DNA of 64,000 nt from Pyropia yezoensis (taxonomy: Eukaryota > Rhodophyta > Bangiophyceae > Bangiales > Bangiaceae). The stretch spans positions 31,807,391-31,871,390 of the forward strand of contig CM020619.1 in NCBI GenBank assembly GCA_009829735.1, given 5' to 3'. A program made the translations under genes and the position numbers. Below, in pieces: positions 52,946-63,818 of this stretch; the stretch's first letter is position 1, and every line of letters starts with the position of its first letter. Below the pieces are notes generated by a model, which was not told where the DNA came from, ran no database searches, and worked only from the letters and a program-made list of their open reading frames with translations.

Positions 52946-53848
52946 ATGGAGTGTTCTGACCCCCCACCATCCCCTCCTCCTTCCGTTGGGGCGGCCAGTC
53001 CGCCCCTCGCGGACGACATGGACGTCGAGGACAACGGCCGGGAGGCCACACCGCTGCTGAGCGACGACGACGCTCTGCTGGACTTTGGCGACCTCGACGG
53101 TCGTGACGACTCAACTTCGGTACCGGTACCGCCGTTGACGCAGCCGCAGCCCGGTGGGGGGGACGCGCCGAAGCCGGACGGGATCAGCAGCTCCTGTTTG
53201 GGCGTCGACGATGGAGCCGGTACCGTCCAAGTTAACGAACCCCCGGGGACTCCCCCGGATGATCATCCGCCACTGTGGGGGATCACGGACGGGCCCAACG
53301 CCGCGCCCGCCGACGGCCCTATATCCCCGTTTGGCACGGTACAAGAGTCGGTGTCCCTTCGAGACATTGACATGCTTGGCGAGGGTGTGCGCGCGTCACG
53401 GGCCGACGTCATCGGCTTGTACTACGAACAGTTTAAGCAGACGGGCTACTGCTGGGTAACAGGCTCCCTATGCGTGTGCGAACAAGGCGGGGATGACTTT
53501 GATAAGGACCCGCACGGCGGCGGCGACGGCGGCGGCGGTGACGGCGGTCAACGCCGAAAACGGTACTGGCTCATTGATGGTTACCGCCTGTCTACTGCCT
53601 TGATGCGTCACCTGAACGAGAGTCACCCACTCGCCCGAGAGTCAGAGCTCTTTGCTGTCGTATCCCGTCGTGACGGGCGGTCACTGTCCAGGACGGACAT
53701 TATCGTCCTGGGCGGCCCCGCCATTTTTGTCACGGTGCGCACAGAGCCGATGAGTGCGCGTGACCAGCTCACCTGGGCCATTGGTTGGGTGACGGCGCCC
53801 AACGACGCCACATTGGCCAGCGTGTACAACTGCATCACACCGGGCATG
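52946..53848 (+). pseudogene. ORF with weak ParB/sulfiredoxin-like segment, cut by element 2
   Basis: From ATG 52946 (MECSDPPPSPPPSVGAASPP) residues 1-135 are acidic and Pro/Gly-rich. The rest is ordered: GLYYEQFKQTGYCWVTGSLC, a Gly/Asp loop, RYWLIDGYRLSTALMRHLNE, then AVVSRRDGRSLSRTDIIVLG and DQLTWAIGWVTAPNDATLAS. The LIDGYRLSTAL block recalls the IDG-x-x-R-x-x-A motif of ParB/sulfiredoxin-fold proteins; this is a weak resemblance, not an assignment. The frame runs into the LTR of element 2 at 53849 (after GGGCATG) and ends inside it. The remainder of the gene is not in the window, so it would lie past the element's other end. Confidence 0.5.
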
Positions 53849-54210
53849 TGTAGCAATATGGTTGTCCGTATTGTGACCCTAATATCAGGGGGGCTACTTC
53901 TAATCCTTAACTTCCAATTTGAGAGTCCGAACTGGTCACGGTATCTATAAGTTACGTATGACCAGAGGGACTTGCATCTTGGGGTGGAGGGTAGTTAGTA
54001 GTGTCTCCGAGGGTTTATAACGAGGGGGCCGGTGGCGAATCCACCGCCGGCCAAGGAGAACAACAAACCCCTTCCATTTGGGCTCCCATCTTGGTCCCGT
54101 GGCTTGCGCTCCAAGGACAGCAACCTTGGCCTCCCGGTGACGTTGGTGCCGATCCCCCTTGGTGAGTGTTCCCTGAGAGTGGACGTGCGACGGATTCCTA
54201 TTGTGCTACA
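53849..54210 (+). repeat. 5' LTR of element 2
   Basis: Starts TGTAGCA and ends TGCTACA, a perfect 7-bp terminal inverted repeat with the TG...CA rule, 362 bp. A TTTATAA box is at 54014-54020. The primer-binding site begins one base after the LTR. No second copy in the window. Confidence 0.7.
54014..54020 (+). promoter_or_regulatory. TATA-like box in the LTR of element 2
   Basis: TTTATAA in the middle of the LTR, the expected U3 promoter position. Transcription would start some 25-30 bases later. Confidence 0.4.
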
Positions 54211-54211
54211 T

Positions 54212-54229
54212 TGGTGGAGCAGCAGGGGA
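54212..54229 (+). promoter_or_regulatory. Primer-binding site of element 2
   Basis: TGGTGGAGCAGCAGGGGA, identical to that of element 1. It would pair with a tRNA ending UCCCCUGCUGCUCCACCA. Confidence 0.75.
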
Positions 54230-54429
54230 CGGGTTTCCGTCACCCTTGTGGTGACGCCGTCTTCGGCCCTGGCACACGGATAGGGATCCGGTCCTTTTCT
54301 TGTACTCGTGGTGTTGCGACCTGATCGATTGTGTTGAGCTTTTACCTGTGACGGTGACCTACTGTTACTCTCCCCAATCTACCCCCTCGCTCTCTTATTC
54401 GTGGTGATCGTTGCGTCGGTGGACTGATT

Positions 54430-56619
54430 GTGACTATGTCTACCCAAGAGACGGGGAACGTTCAAGATGACGGATCGGCGTCGACGCCGATTCCGGAGGT
54501 GACTACGGGAACCGGGATCGGGAACCCGATCGATAACATTGAGACGCCAATGCTTTCCGGTGCCGGATCGACGTTTGGCACGGCTCGGACGGCAGGAGGC
54601 GGGGGCCCGCCTCAACTGTCGTCGACCGACCTCACTCCGCCGCCTCCTTCACCAGGGGATTCCCTGATGGCATCATTGGCCCGCATCGAGGCCCGGTTTT
54701 CCGGGCTCGACGCCCGTCAAGATTGGACGGAGGACGCAATGGCAGTGTTGATGTCAACACGCCACACGACGGGACCCCGTCGTGTTCCTCCCACACCGGT
54801 ACGGTTCAAACCGGCCGGACGACTTTCGGAGTCCACCAGGGTCAATCCCGGGGTTGCTACTCCTGGACAACCCCCGGACACAATGGGGTATGGGTCCGAC
54901 TCGTCGGCAGAGTTGGAACGGAGTCACACGGAGCGATACGCTCGGAGCACCCGAAGCGGACTCCGCGGATACGACCCGGCGGATACGTACGCCGGGGGAG
55001 AGTCGGTTATTGGGGGAGGGGGTACCCTCTCGCAGTACCCCCACGACGAAGGAGGCCAGGCAACTCGGGTTCCCGAGGTGCCGACGCCTGAAGTACCCTC
55101 TTCAGTGGTGGAAGCTATGACCGCGCAGGTAACTGCGAGCCTACTGAACCGGATGGAATCCGATGAGTTCGCTCATCAACTGGCTAAGCGACTGGATATC
55201 CAGGACGCTGACACGGAGATCGTCAACGAGGTCTTCCGGTCGGTTGTTACACCGGAACGTTATCGTTTGGAGGACCGCTCTACCACCGTATCGGAATCGA
55301 TGCGTAATACGTCGCATCGGACGATCCACTCTATGCAGACCCTTATGAAGGGAGTCCCCATGTTCGGAGGGCCGAACGGACGCCCGTTGGCAGTCATCGG
55401 CTTCTTGACTAGCTTCAAGGCAGCCGCAGACAAGGCCCTCGTTGACGAGGGGCTGGCCCTGGAGATCCTCCCGTTCTTTGTTGACGAACGGGTGCGAGGC
55501 ATCCTTCGCCAGGCATCCCCGATGCCGGGAATGAGGGTTGCGGCCACCCCCATGGATTACCGTGGGATTCTCAAGGAGCTGCTGAGCAGCTACCTCAGTG
55601 AGGACCAGCGCGAGGACCACTATCGGGCCCTTCGCACTGCCACCGCCCAGTCCTGGGAGGATGAGGAGATGTTTGGACGCCGGATCCAAGAGCTCGACTA
55701 CGAGCTGGGGAAGCTCCTCGGAGAAGGGGAGCTACGGGCCATCCTGTTCGCAGGAGTACCCAACTACGTGCGGATATCCGCACGAGGCGCCAACACGGCA
55801 CGGACGAACTTCAGTCGACTGATGCATATGTGCAAGTCCCTAGGGGACGCCTACCGGGTTCTACACCCGGAGTGTGCCTTGGCCCCGAAGCCCAAGGGTG
55901 AGGGAGGCAAGCCCAGTCTTACCCCGGTACCGAGGCAAGAGAAGGTGGAACGTAAGGCCGCACCAGTACTGGTGGCGACCGAACATACCCCTATTGGTCA
56001 GGTTGACCCTGTAGTCGACCAACAGGGCCACCTGTTGCTACCGGCGACGCCGGTGATTGATGAACATGGTACGGTAGCGTAGATCGCCCCGGCTGGAACC
56101 CAGTTCCAGATCAACGAAGGAACGGGACGGCGCGTCCCGTATGTGCGGACTACGGGGTACTCCCCGGTGACGGGTAACCCTCACCAACCCTTGCCAACAT
56201 GGGCGGTGCGCACGGAGGCACCCCCGCAGATTGCGGGCCGACCCAGCCGGTTGGGGGAGTCCATGTTCCGGTTGACCCAAGGACCCAAGGCCTACTAGGG
56301 AGCAGGCACTCGGGCGCCCGAGGGAGGCAACCGTAGCTACGGGGCTACCCCGATGCGAACTCAAGGGGGGACCGGCACGTCCGGGTGTATGTTGTGTGGG
56401 GATCCCCAGCACTGGGTGTCTTCCTGCCCACTCATCCCCGAGGAGTCTCGGCGGGCAGCGGCGCAACGCAAGGCATCCACCGGGGGGTATCCCACCAGAG
56501 CACCCGGACCCGCACCGGGTAGGCAGGCAGCTCCAGGGGTTGTACTGGCCGTCGAGGAGGCACCTCCTCATCCGGATGTCCCGGCGGACAGCCCCCTACC
56601 AAGCACGGGAAACGAGTAA
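54430..56619 (+). pseudogene. Element 2 Gag with zinc knuckle, two in-frame TAG codons
   Basis: Start at ATG 54430 or 54436 (MSTQETGNVQDDG). Residues 1-230 are Gly/Pro/Ser-rich. A capsid-like helical region spans about 250-500 (FGGPNGRPLAVIGFLTSFKA, then ALEILPFFVDERVRGILRQA and EEMFGRRIQELDYELGKLL). The frame meets TAG at 56080 and TAG at 56296, yet stays coding between and after them. The zinc knuckle CMLCGDPQHWVSSC (C-x2-C-x4-H-x4-C) is at about 56386-56427, and TAA is at 56617. Pol lies in -1 phase, its first Met being 9 bp past the TAA. Confidence 0.75.
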
Positions 56620-56627
56620 GAGGAAGG

Positions 56628-59600
56628 ATGACCGGGGGGCGCTGGGGTAACCCAAGCAAGCCACCCCGGAGTGCCGCGGGGAGAGCCCCATGGAGAGCGC
56701 GGTTGAGCCGACGCCGCATCAACCCCCGGGCACACCTTCCGGCCCCGACGACACGGCTTCAGGAAATTGATGACCAACCACCAAGGTTGGGAGGAGAGGA
56801 CGGGATGCCCCGTCACCTGGAACCAGACAAGGGCCCTGTTCAGGATGCCCGAGCTACACCGGATATCGGTGTAGGACATGTGTTGTTTACCTTGGAGAAC
56901 TTCAAGGTATCAGCCACACTGGGGGTTGACCCCCAGTCGACACGATCGTACTACCCTGTACTGGATACAGGGGCTGGACCCAACCTTATCCGGAAGGATA
57001 CCCTCCCGGACAAGTGGCTTCCACGAGTCAGAGTGACTCGGGGACCCACCATCAAGGACGCGAATGGTCGACTCATTCGTACGACCGCAGCGATGTCGCT
57101 GCGGGTTACCATCGGGGATCTCACCACGGAAGTTGACTTCCTGGTATGTGAAACGCTATCGGTGCCCTGCATACTGGGGTGCACCTTCATCAACGTTCAC
57201 GTTGATGCAATCCGGCCAGGCCGGAGGACCGTCGAGCTTCAAGAAGCCGACGGGACGAAGCGAGGGCACACGGCTATCGTCAGGGACCTGACGCTACAAG
57301 GGAGCCACGTTAACGTGGCTGAGGTGTACGCAAGCGTCGAGCCGAAGACACTTCGGTTGGCCAAGCGAACTCGCTTTGAGCAGTTGTCGGAGACAGTCCT
57401 CCCGGTTAACTGCGACCTCGCAGGCATCTGCAGAGTACAGTCCAACCTACGGACGTACAAGCGCCATGGGTTGACCATGGCCAACGGTCTCATAGACCTC
57501 CCAGCAGGAGGGTCGTCCCTCCTAGTGATGGCGAACTATCGCCGTAAGGCAGTCACCCTCCCGAAGGGAACTATCCTCGGGATTGCCGAACTCTACGAAG
57601 GAGATATCCTTACCCCTGATAAGGAAGGTCAAGTGGAACCACTTGAAGAACTGGCGGTCGCCGAGACCACCGAGCGACAGCAACCCGATGACGGGAAGCC
57701 TAACCCATCGGCGGCTCCGGCGGACCTGCCGCCATAGGGCCAAGAGGCCTTGAAGGCACTGGCCGAGGCTGACCTCGACCACCTTCCCGCTTCGGTAGCC
57801 GAAGGGGTACGACGGATGCTAAGAAAGCATGACGTTATGTGGACAGGCGGGGCCTTGGGGACCATTGGGGCAACCCAACATCGTATAGACCTGGTACCAG
57901 GCGCACGACCCGCCCGCTCACAACCGCACCGAGCGGGACCTATGCAACGAGAGATCGTCGATGGAGAAGTGAAGAGGATGAGTGAAGCTAAGGTGATCCG
58001 ACCTTCGATGTCGGAATGGGGTGCCCCAGTCGTTATTGTGCCGAAGAAGGATCAAACCCCTCGGTTTTGCATCGATTATCGACGCCTCAACTTGGTTACC
58101 AAGAAGGACTCATACCCTTTACCAAGGATGGATGAATGCATCGACTCCCTGGGGGAGGCTACGGTGTTTACCACCATCGACTGCAATGCCGGATACTGGC
58201 AGATCCCGGTGGCGGACGAGGATATCCCCAAGACGGCATTCGTCTGTCACAGTGGAGTGTACGAGTTCCTAAGGATGCCCTTCGGATTGTCCTACGCCCC
58301 CGCTACATTCCAGCGGGCTATCGACATCATACTGTCGGGGGTGAAGTGGCGTAACTGCCTAGTGTACCTCGATGACGTCATCGTCTTCTCGCGTAACATG
58401 GATGACCATGTACAACATGTTGACGAGGTACTCACCCTCTTGAGGAACGCCGGGGTAACCCTGCGTCTGAAGAAGTGCGCCTTCTTCCAACAGACGGTCG
58501 AGTATCTGGGCCACCAGATAACCCCTGGTAAACTAGGGGTACTCGAAGCCAATACCCGGGCACTCCGGGATGCCCGGTTCCCTAACACCCAGACGCAGCT
58601 CAAGAGCTTCCTGGGAATGTGCAATGTATACCGACGGTTCGTCAAGGACTTCGATCGGATAGCTAAACCGTTGACGGTTCTTACGAGCAGTACCTTGCCC
58701 AAGGTACTCCAACCCCCTTCGCCTAGCGAAGAGGAGGCATTCGAGTCGCTGAAGCGAGCCCTACTATCCCCACCCGTCCTTGCGATACCGCACAGACGGG
58801 GGACCTTCGTCATCGATGTCGATGCATGCGATACACAAGTGGGATGCACCCTGTTACAGGGAGAGACGTTGATAGGTACCGACAACGTTATCCCGGACCT
58901 ACGTCCGGTAGGGTACTTCAGCCGGACACTCAACCCGGCTGAGCGGAACTATAGTGCCACCGAGCGTGAATGCCTCGGAGTTATATGGGCAGTTCAACTG
59001 CTCCGTCCATACCTGGAGGGCTCCAGGTTCATCGTGAGGTCCGACCACGAACCCCTACGATGGCTCCTCAACCTTGGTGACAAGGATTCCGATAGCCATG
59101 GGAGGCTAGCCCGATGGAGGCTGAAGATGGCCGAGCACGACTACCGCACGGTGTATAAGGCTGGGTCAACCCACCACCTCGGGGGCGCATTGTCTCGACT
59201 CGACACCCCGAGCGAGGACACCCGAACGGTGGACGAGGACATCCCGGTGGTACCGGTTTGCATGGTGGGAAATGCTACCCAGGGTATGACTGACCATACC
59301 ATGGCACAGCTTGCGTGCCCATTGACCCTCGCGGACTTCCGCGAGGCACAGGCCAACGACGATGACTGTAGACGTCATCGTGCTAACCTCCTGGCCGGTA
59401 CGGCCGGCATCTTCTCCGAGAACGGAGACGGACTCATATACCGGCGGGCACCCGCCGATGGACGACATCAAGTCGTGGTTCCCGTGTCCTTACGGCAAGC
59501 CGTCATGAAAGGAGAACATGAGAACCCTACAGCCGGACACCCGGGGGGTTCACGTATGTTCGCAGCAATGCGAAGGTTCTTCTACTGGCCAGCAATGGCC

Positions 59601-60794
59601 GTCGACGTGGTCGACCACGTAAGGTGATGCCACCCCTGTGCACGTAACCGCATGAGTCTACATAGGCGGGCGTCTGCCATGAAGGTATTCCCACTTGATG
59701 GGCCCAACGAGCAAGTCGCTATCGACATACTCGGGCCACTTCCGATAACGGAAGAAGGGAACAGGTACATCCTGGTCATGTCTGACCGCTTCACTAAGCT
59801 GTCAAGAGCGGCAGCCATCCCGAATGATACGGCATACACGATCATGAACGCAGTGGTTGACCACTGGATCAGTGCATACGGAGTCATGAAGCAACTCCTC
59901 TCCGATAACGGAGCAATCCTTACGTCGGCATTCTGCACTAAGGTCCTGGGCATGTTCGGTATCGAACCACGTCGGGCATCCGACTACCACCCGCAGTCCA
60001 ACGGGCAGGTGGAGCGGTTCAACCGCACCATCGTAAAGATGCTGCAGTGCTACGTGGCCGAGCACACGAACACTTGGGACAGGCTTCTGTCCGTACTCAC
60101 CCTGGCATACAATGCCAGGCCACATCGGAGCACAAACATTGCTCCGCTGGAGTGGGTCATGCCACTAGGCGTCGGTAACTTGACGCTGCCACCCGGCAGG
60201 TGCACTCGGTATGATACACCGAAGGGCCGACCCGCCGAACGCATCCACCTAGCTTGGTTGGCCAAGCTATCGTGGATGATTCCTAAGCTCAAGGGTGCCC
60301 TTGACAGAACACAACTTCGATATAAGAAGAACTTCGACGCCCGACTACGGGTGCGCAACGCAACCCTGGTAACAGGTGACTGGGTCTATATCAGACACCA
60401 GAAGTTCCGAGGAAACAAGCTTATGCAACCGGTCAAGGGACCGTACCAGATCCTCCACAGAGATAACCACTCTGTTATCTTACACTCCGATACGGAGATT
60501 CAACGCATCAGCATGAATGATGTCACACCTGCTCCGATGCCGGAACAGCCTCAGCCGGTACCGGCTGGGTTGCTACATGAAGCTCTTACAACCCACCGGT
60601 CAGATGACCCGGTGGGACCGGATGGGATTCCATACCAAGTAGAGAGCGTGGTCGGACACACCGACCCGGACCTACCAGGACCCTGGTACGTCAAGGTTAT
60701 GTGGGTCGGATACGACTCACCCACCTGGGAACAGGCGGCAAATATACCCCGCCAACTCCTCATGCCGTACATGAGGCGACGACGCCTACTGTAA
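56628..60794 (+). pseudogene. Element 2 pol: protease, RT, RNase H, integrase, chromodomain
   Basis: One frame throughout, interrupted only by TAG 57735 (between protease and RT) and TGA 59625 (in the integrase zinc finger, between DHVR and CHPCARNR). Protease: VLDTGAGPNLIRKD (about 56958). RT: FCIDYRRLNLVTKKDSYPLP, PFGLSYAPATFQRA and VYLDDVIVFS (about 58362). RNase H: FVIDVDACDTQVGCTLLQ and YSATERECLGVIWAVQLL. Integrase: HPGGSRMFAAMRRFFYWPAM, catalytic residues in IDILGPLP, LLSDNGAIL and GQVERFNR. The C-terminal chromodomain has WYVKVMWVGYDSPTWEQAAN. Integrase uses the chromodomain in this lineage to target chromatin. Stop TAA at 60792. Confidence 0.85.
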
Positions 60795-61272
60795 CAACCC
60801 AACCGACACCGACTTCGGCAGTTGGGGGGTGAGGCTCATACCTACTAAATAGGGTGTGACATGGTTACGGCAGACTTAGGTGTCTAAGTCAAATCAGACT
60901 TAGGTTTCTAAGTCGAACCAAGCTTAGGTAACTAAGTAGAGCTAAGCTTAGGTAACTAAGTAAAACCTGAACCTTAATAAGTTAACTTAAAGGTAAAGGC
61001 TAACTCCGATAATATCGAAGTAACTAGGGAGCTTACACGGGAGGATGACCTCCCCAAGCCAAGACACCAAGTGAGGGAGGATGACCTCCCCAAGCATGAA
61101 CCTACCGGAAGAAGTTGGACGGGAGGCAAGGCACCACTGAGCCAGAAGGGGTACTCCCCAGGGCAGCAAACAGAGGCAAGCAATGCCCCCAAAGAGGATG
61201 AGTTTATACTCACTACTACCCGGCTACCATAAGGGTTGCCGGGGCCCTCTCCCGCACAAACAATAGCACTCC
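60795..61272. other. Non-coding region after element 2 pol
   Basis: Contains a purine-rich tract (about 60826-60838), the 24-bp palindromic array (60874-60969), and two copies of GGGAGGATGACCTCCCCAAG (about 61040 and 61075). No ORF of note. It separates sense pol from the antisense ORFs. Confidence 0.6.
60874..60969. repeat. Four 24-bp units with palindromic cores
   Basis: Cores ACTTAGGTGTCTAAGT, ACTTAGGTTTCTAAGT, GCTTAGGTAACTAAGT and GCTTAGGTAACTAAGT start at 60874, 60898, 60922 and 60946, a period of exactly 24 bp. Each core can form a hairpin. The array is AT-rich in GC-rich surroundings. Confidence 0.85.
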
Positions 61273-62556
61273 TCAGTGGGTAGACCCACTGCCCGAGGGA
61301 GGCCACTCACGCGTAAGCGCGTAGACCTCCGTGCTCCACCGGTCGGCAACGTCACGACGGTCGACAACCCGAGTTACCTCGGTGCATAGCTGGACGAGGG
61401 TGCTGCGGCCAGCCTCCACGTCCTCCAGAGCTTTCTGGAGGCGGTCCAGCACGCCACCGAAGCAACGCGCTGACCCAACCAGCGCAGCACTTGGGGGGAT
61501 ATCCCCCCAGCTAACAGAGAGACCCCCACGCATTGCGCGGGTAACAAGGGCGTCAACGCCCTCATACCAGAGACGGGGACCCCCGTCATGCATGACAGGA
61601 ACGGGAGGTGACACTGGCGCAGCCAGAGGAGCCACAGGGGCCGACACGGCTACCACCGGAGCCGGTGGCACCTGATACGAGGCCCGGTAGGACCCTACCG
61701 AAGGGGCTCCACCGTAACCACGGCGGTACTCCGCCCGACGACGGGACACCTCACGCTCCCCACCCACAGAGCCCCACTCTCGGGGACGACGGCCAACCAC
61801 CGCCGGCATCGGGTTACCGAACCACGGAGCAAGGACCTGAAGAGGGTCATGGATAACCATGGGAATACCCAGGTCAGCAACAGCCTCGGTGGATGCCCAC
61901 CCATGGCAACTGGGCTCACCCGGCTGAGTACGCCGGACACGCAACGAGTGACGAGGCAAGGGGGAAGCCCCAGCCTGCGGGTCCCGGTACGGGGGAAGGG
62001 CCAACACCCCAGCCCAGTTCACGGCATCGTGAACAGCCAGCAGGGCTTCGAACTCCCGGGCCAACCCGGTCTTGGCGGCTATCAGATCCACGCCCAACTG
62101 CGCGATGTGCCGACGGACACCCGTCGGAAGATGAAACAGACGACCCTGCCGGCGGACGGACAGCAAGAAGGATGAAGCCTGCCCGAGGGTAACCTCAAGG
62201 GTGAAGGTACCCTGCAACGGGTGGACCGGTCGCGAGGCCAACACACTCCCGAAGTAGCGAAGACAGGAGCCGGTGTCAAACCGGAAAGCAGGGGCGGGTT
62301 CCCACCCCTCCTGCCATAGCGGCGGGCGCACGGGAGTGTATACCGGAGCACGACCGTTGCCGGTCTGCAACGCACACGTTATATCCGTGCGGAACGCATC
62401 CGCCATGACACCATGGTTACGTCGCCAACTCGACGCCGACTTCAACCCCGCCATGGGCGGGTAGGGAGCCGTCAACGACAGATACGGGGGTACCCCCCGG
62501 GTAGTAGTCAAAGTCGGGATACCGACCGGTACTGCCCACCGTCTCCCCAAACGCAA
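61273..62556 (-). CDS. Antisense ORF 2, unknown protein
   Basis: A 427-codon frame on the strand opposite to element 2. Its composition is that of an ordinary protein: LEVTLGQASSFLLSVRRQGR, GVDLIAAKTGLAREFEALLA, a Pro/Val linker (VPPAPVVAVSAPVAPLAAPV), then a helical end (GVLDRLQKALEDVEAGRSTL) and a stop at 61273-61275. It overlaps the upstream antisense ORF by about 49 bp in -1 phase. Residues 1-20 are Arg-rich and may not be native; VGIPTLTTTRGVPPYLSLTA onward reads better. No domain recognised. The plus strand opposite has only short frames. Confidence 0.5.
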   Translation of the reverse strand: MRLGRRWAVPVGIPTLTTTRGVPPYLSLTAPYPPMAGLKSASSWRRNHGVMADAFRTDITCALQTGNGRAPVYTPVRPPLWQEGWEPAPAFRFDTGSCLRYFGSVLASRPVHPLQGTFTLEVTLGQASSFLLSVRRQGRLFHLPTGVRRHIAQLGVDLIAAKTGLAREFEALLAVHDAVNWAGVLALPPYRDPQAGASPLPRHSLRVRRTQPGEPSCHGWASTEAVADLGIPMVIHDPLQVLAPWFGNPMPAVVGRRPREWGSVGGEREVSRRRAEYRRGYGGAPSVGSYRASYQVPPAPVVAVSAPVAPLAAPVSPPVPVMHDGGPRLWYEGVDALVTRAMRGGLSVSWGDIPPSAALVGSARCFGGVLDRLQKALEDVEAGRSTLVQLCTEVTRVVDRRDVADRWSTEVYALTREWPPSGSGSTH

Positions 62557-63818
62557 CCCGGCTCCGCCGCCGCCGCAATCCCCCGAGCACTAGCCGGGTA
62601 GTCAATCTCCCGCGGCAACGCGGGGGCAATCAGGTCGCAGACCCCGAAGTTGGGGTCGAGGTAGACCTCACCCCGTCCCCACCCGGGTGCGCCAGAGCTG
62701 CGCATGCCGGTCGTCCGCTGACTCAGGACCCAATGGTGTTCCACCCGGACCGCGTTCGGCTGGTTGACCAGCCGCACCAACTCCCGCTCCCAGCTCGGGT
62801 CCACCTTGACGCGCCGGGAGGATTCTCCACGGGGATGCACCAGGTGGAAGTCCACCCGCATACGCCCATCGGACTCCATCGACTCTTGCACCGTGAGGCC
62901 TCGAACCCGAGCCACCAAGTCGGACACCGACATGGCGGGTTGAACCCGCGGCCACGGCGACGCCGCCACCAAACGGGGCAACCCGGGCAGGACCAGGAAG
63001 AATCGGGGGCGCCGGGGGACGCACCACCGGCAGAGGGGCCGACGTCGGAGATGGACGAGGCCGAGGAGGAAGAAGAAGGGCGGGCGCCCGCCCGGAGTAA
63101 CTCCCGGTGTCAACCGCCATGGGAGAAGGAGCGTCTTGACCGCTCGACACCCGCGGCACCGCAGGTATGGTACCGGCGCCGGCACCACCCGTCGGCGTAG
63201 CCCCCGCCTCGGAAGGGGAAGGCACTTGGACAGCATCCGGAGCCGGAGCCCCGGCCGTGCGGACACCCGCACCGTCTTGACCCGCCGCACCGGGTGTCGC
63301 ACCGCACACCACCCCGCGTCAACGTCGGGACTGCCTCGAGGAGTCACCGCCCGGACACCCGGACCACCTTGACCCGCCGGAGTCGGCTGCGGGTCGCCAC
63401 CTCCGCCGCAGGGCGGACCATCTTGAGGTAGCGGCGGTGAGCCGGCACCGGCACCAGGCTCCATCCGGGCAGCCGGCAGAGAGGGGGTAGAAGCCGCCAC
63501 GCGGGGTTGACCGCCGGGTTGGCCTCCGGCCGACGGCACCGTCGTGCCGCTGCACACGGACGACAGTCCTCCGGCCGACAGACGGACGGACACCGCAGGC
63601 TCGTCGTCGTCAGACGAGCTCACCCCGTAACGCGCGGCGTCGGGACCGACAGGCGCGTCGTCCTCCATCTCCTCCCCGATCAGGAGGTCTTCCTCCTCCC
63701 CAAGCACCTGGGGATAGGACATGATAACGGGTGCCAGAGTCCCCCGCGCCACAAAGCCGTCGACGGCTACGACCCGGTACGGTGGGATAACCGGGACGAG
63801 CCAGGGAAGCGCGGGCAC
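62508..63818 (-). CDS. Antisense ORF 1, unknown protein, probably frame-broken
   Basis: A 436-codon frame from ATG 63818; ATG 63722 (MSYPQVLGEEEDLLIGEEME) is the better start. The N-terminus is acidic with SSSDDDEPAVS, followed by Gly/Pro-rich sequence. Between about 63290 and 62960 this frame is Arg/Leu-rich and unlikely, while another minus frame reads a smooth Ala/Gly/Pro linker (GAAGQDGAGVRTAGAPAPDA). The original frame then resumes with ordered sequence (SVSDLVARVRGLTVQESMES, VKVDPSWERELVRLVNQPNA, GEVYLDPNFGVCDLIAPALP). Two compensating indels are the likely reason. No known domain. It directly precedes antisense ORF 2. Confidence 0.45.
   Translation of the reverse strand: MPALPWLVPVIPPYRVVAVDGFVARGTLAPVIMSYPQVLGEEEDLLIGEEMEDDAPVGPDAARYGVSSSDDDEPAVSVRLSAGGLSSVCSGTTVPSAGGQPGGQPRVAASTPSLPAARMEPGAGAGSPPLPQDGPPCGGGGDPQPTPAGQGGPGVRAVTPRGSPDVDAGWCAVRHPVRRVKTVRVSARPGLRLRMLSKCLPLPRRGLRRRVVPAPVPYLRCRGCRAVKTLLLPWRLTPGVTPGGRPPFFFLLGLVHLRRRPLCRWCVPRRPRFFLVLPGLPRLVAASPWPRVQPAMSVSDLVARVRGLTVQESMESDGRMRVDFHLVHPRGESSRRVKVDPSWERELVRLVNQPNAVRVEHHWVLSQRTTGMRSSGAPGWGRGEVYLDPNFGVCDLIAPALPREIDYPASARGIAAAAEPGCVWGDGGQYRSVSRL

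Larger units (their letters stand above)
53849..60838 (+). mobile_element. Ty3/gypsy chromovirus, element 2 (3' end not in view)
   Basis: 5' LTR 53849-54210, primer-binding site 54212-54229, gag 54430-56619, pol to 60794, purine-rich TTGGGGGGTGAGG at about 60826-60838. Reading frames carry four nonsense codons but no frameshift, so it is younger than element 1. No second LTR copy occurs before 64000, and neither does the rest of the ORF it interrupts. The element therefore probably extends past the window and would then include the antisense ORFs at 61273-63818. The end coordinate given is only the last sense feature. Confidence 0.85.

Noticed and set aside
53880-53900. Polypurine tract at AGGGGGGCTACTT ahead of element 2 gag
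   Set aside because: It lies inside the 5' LTR; the resemblance to the tract after element 1 pol is short and probably chance.
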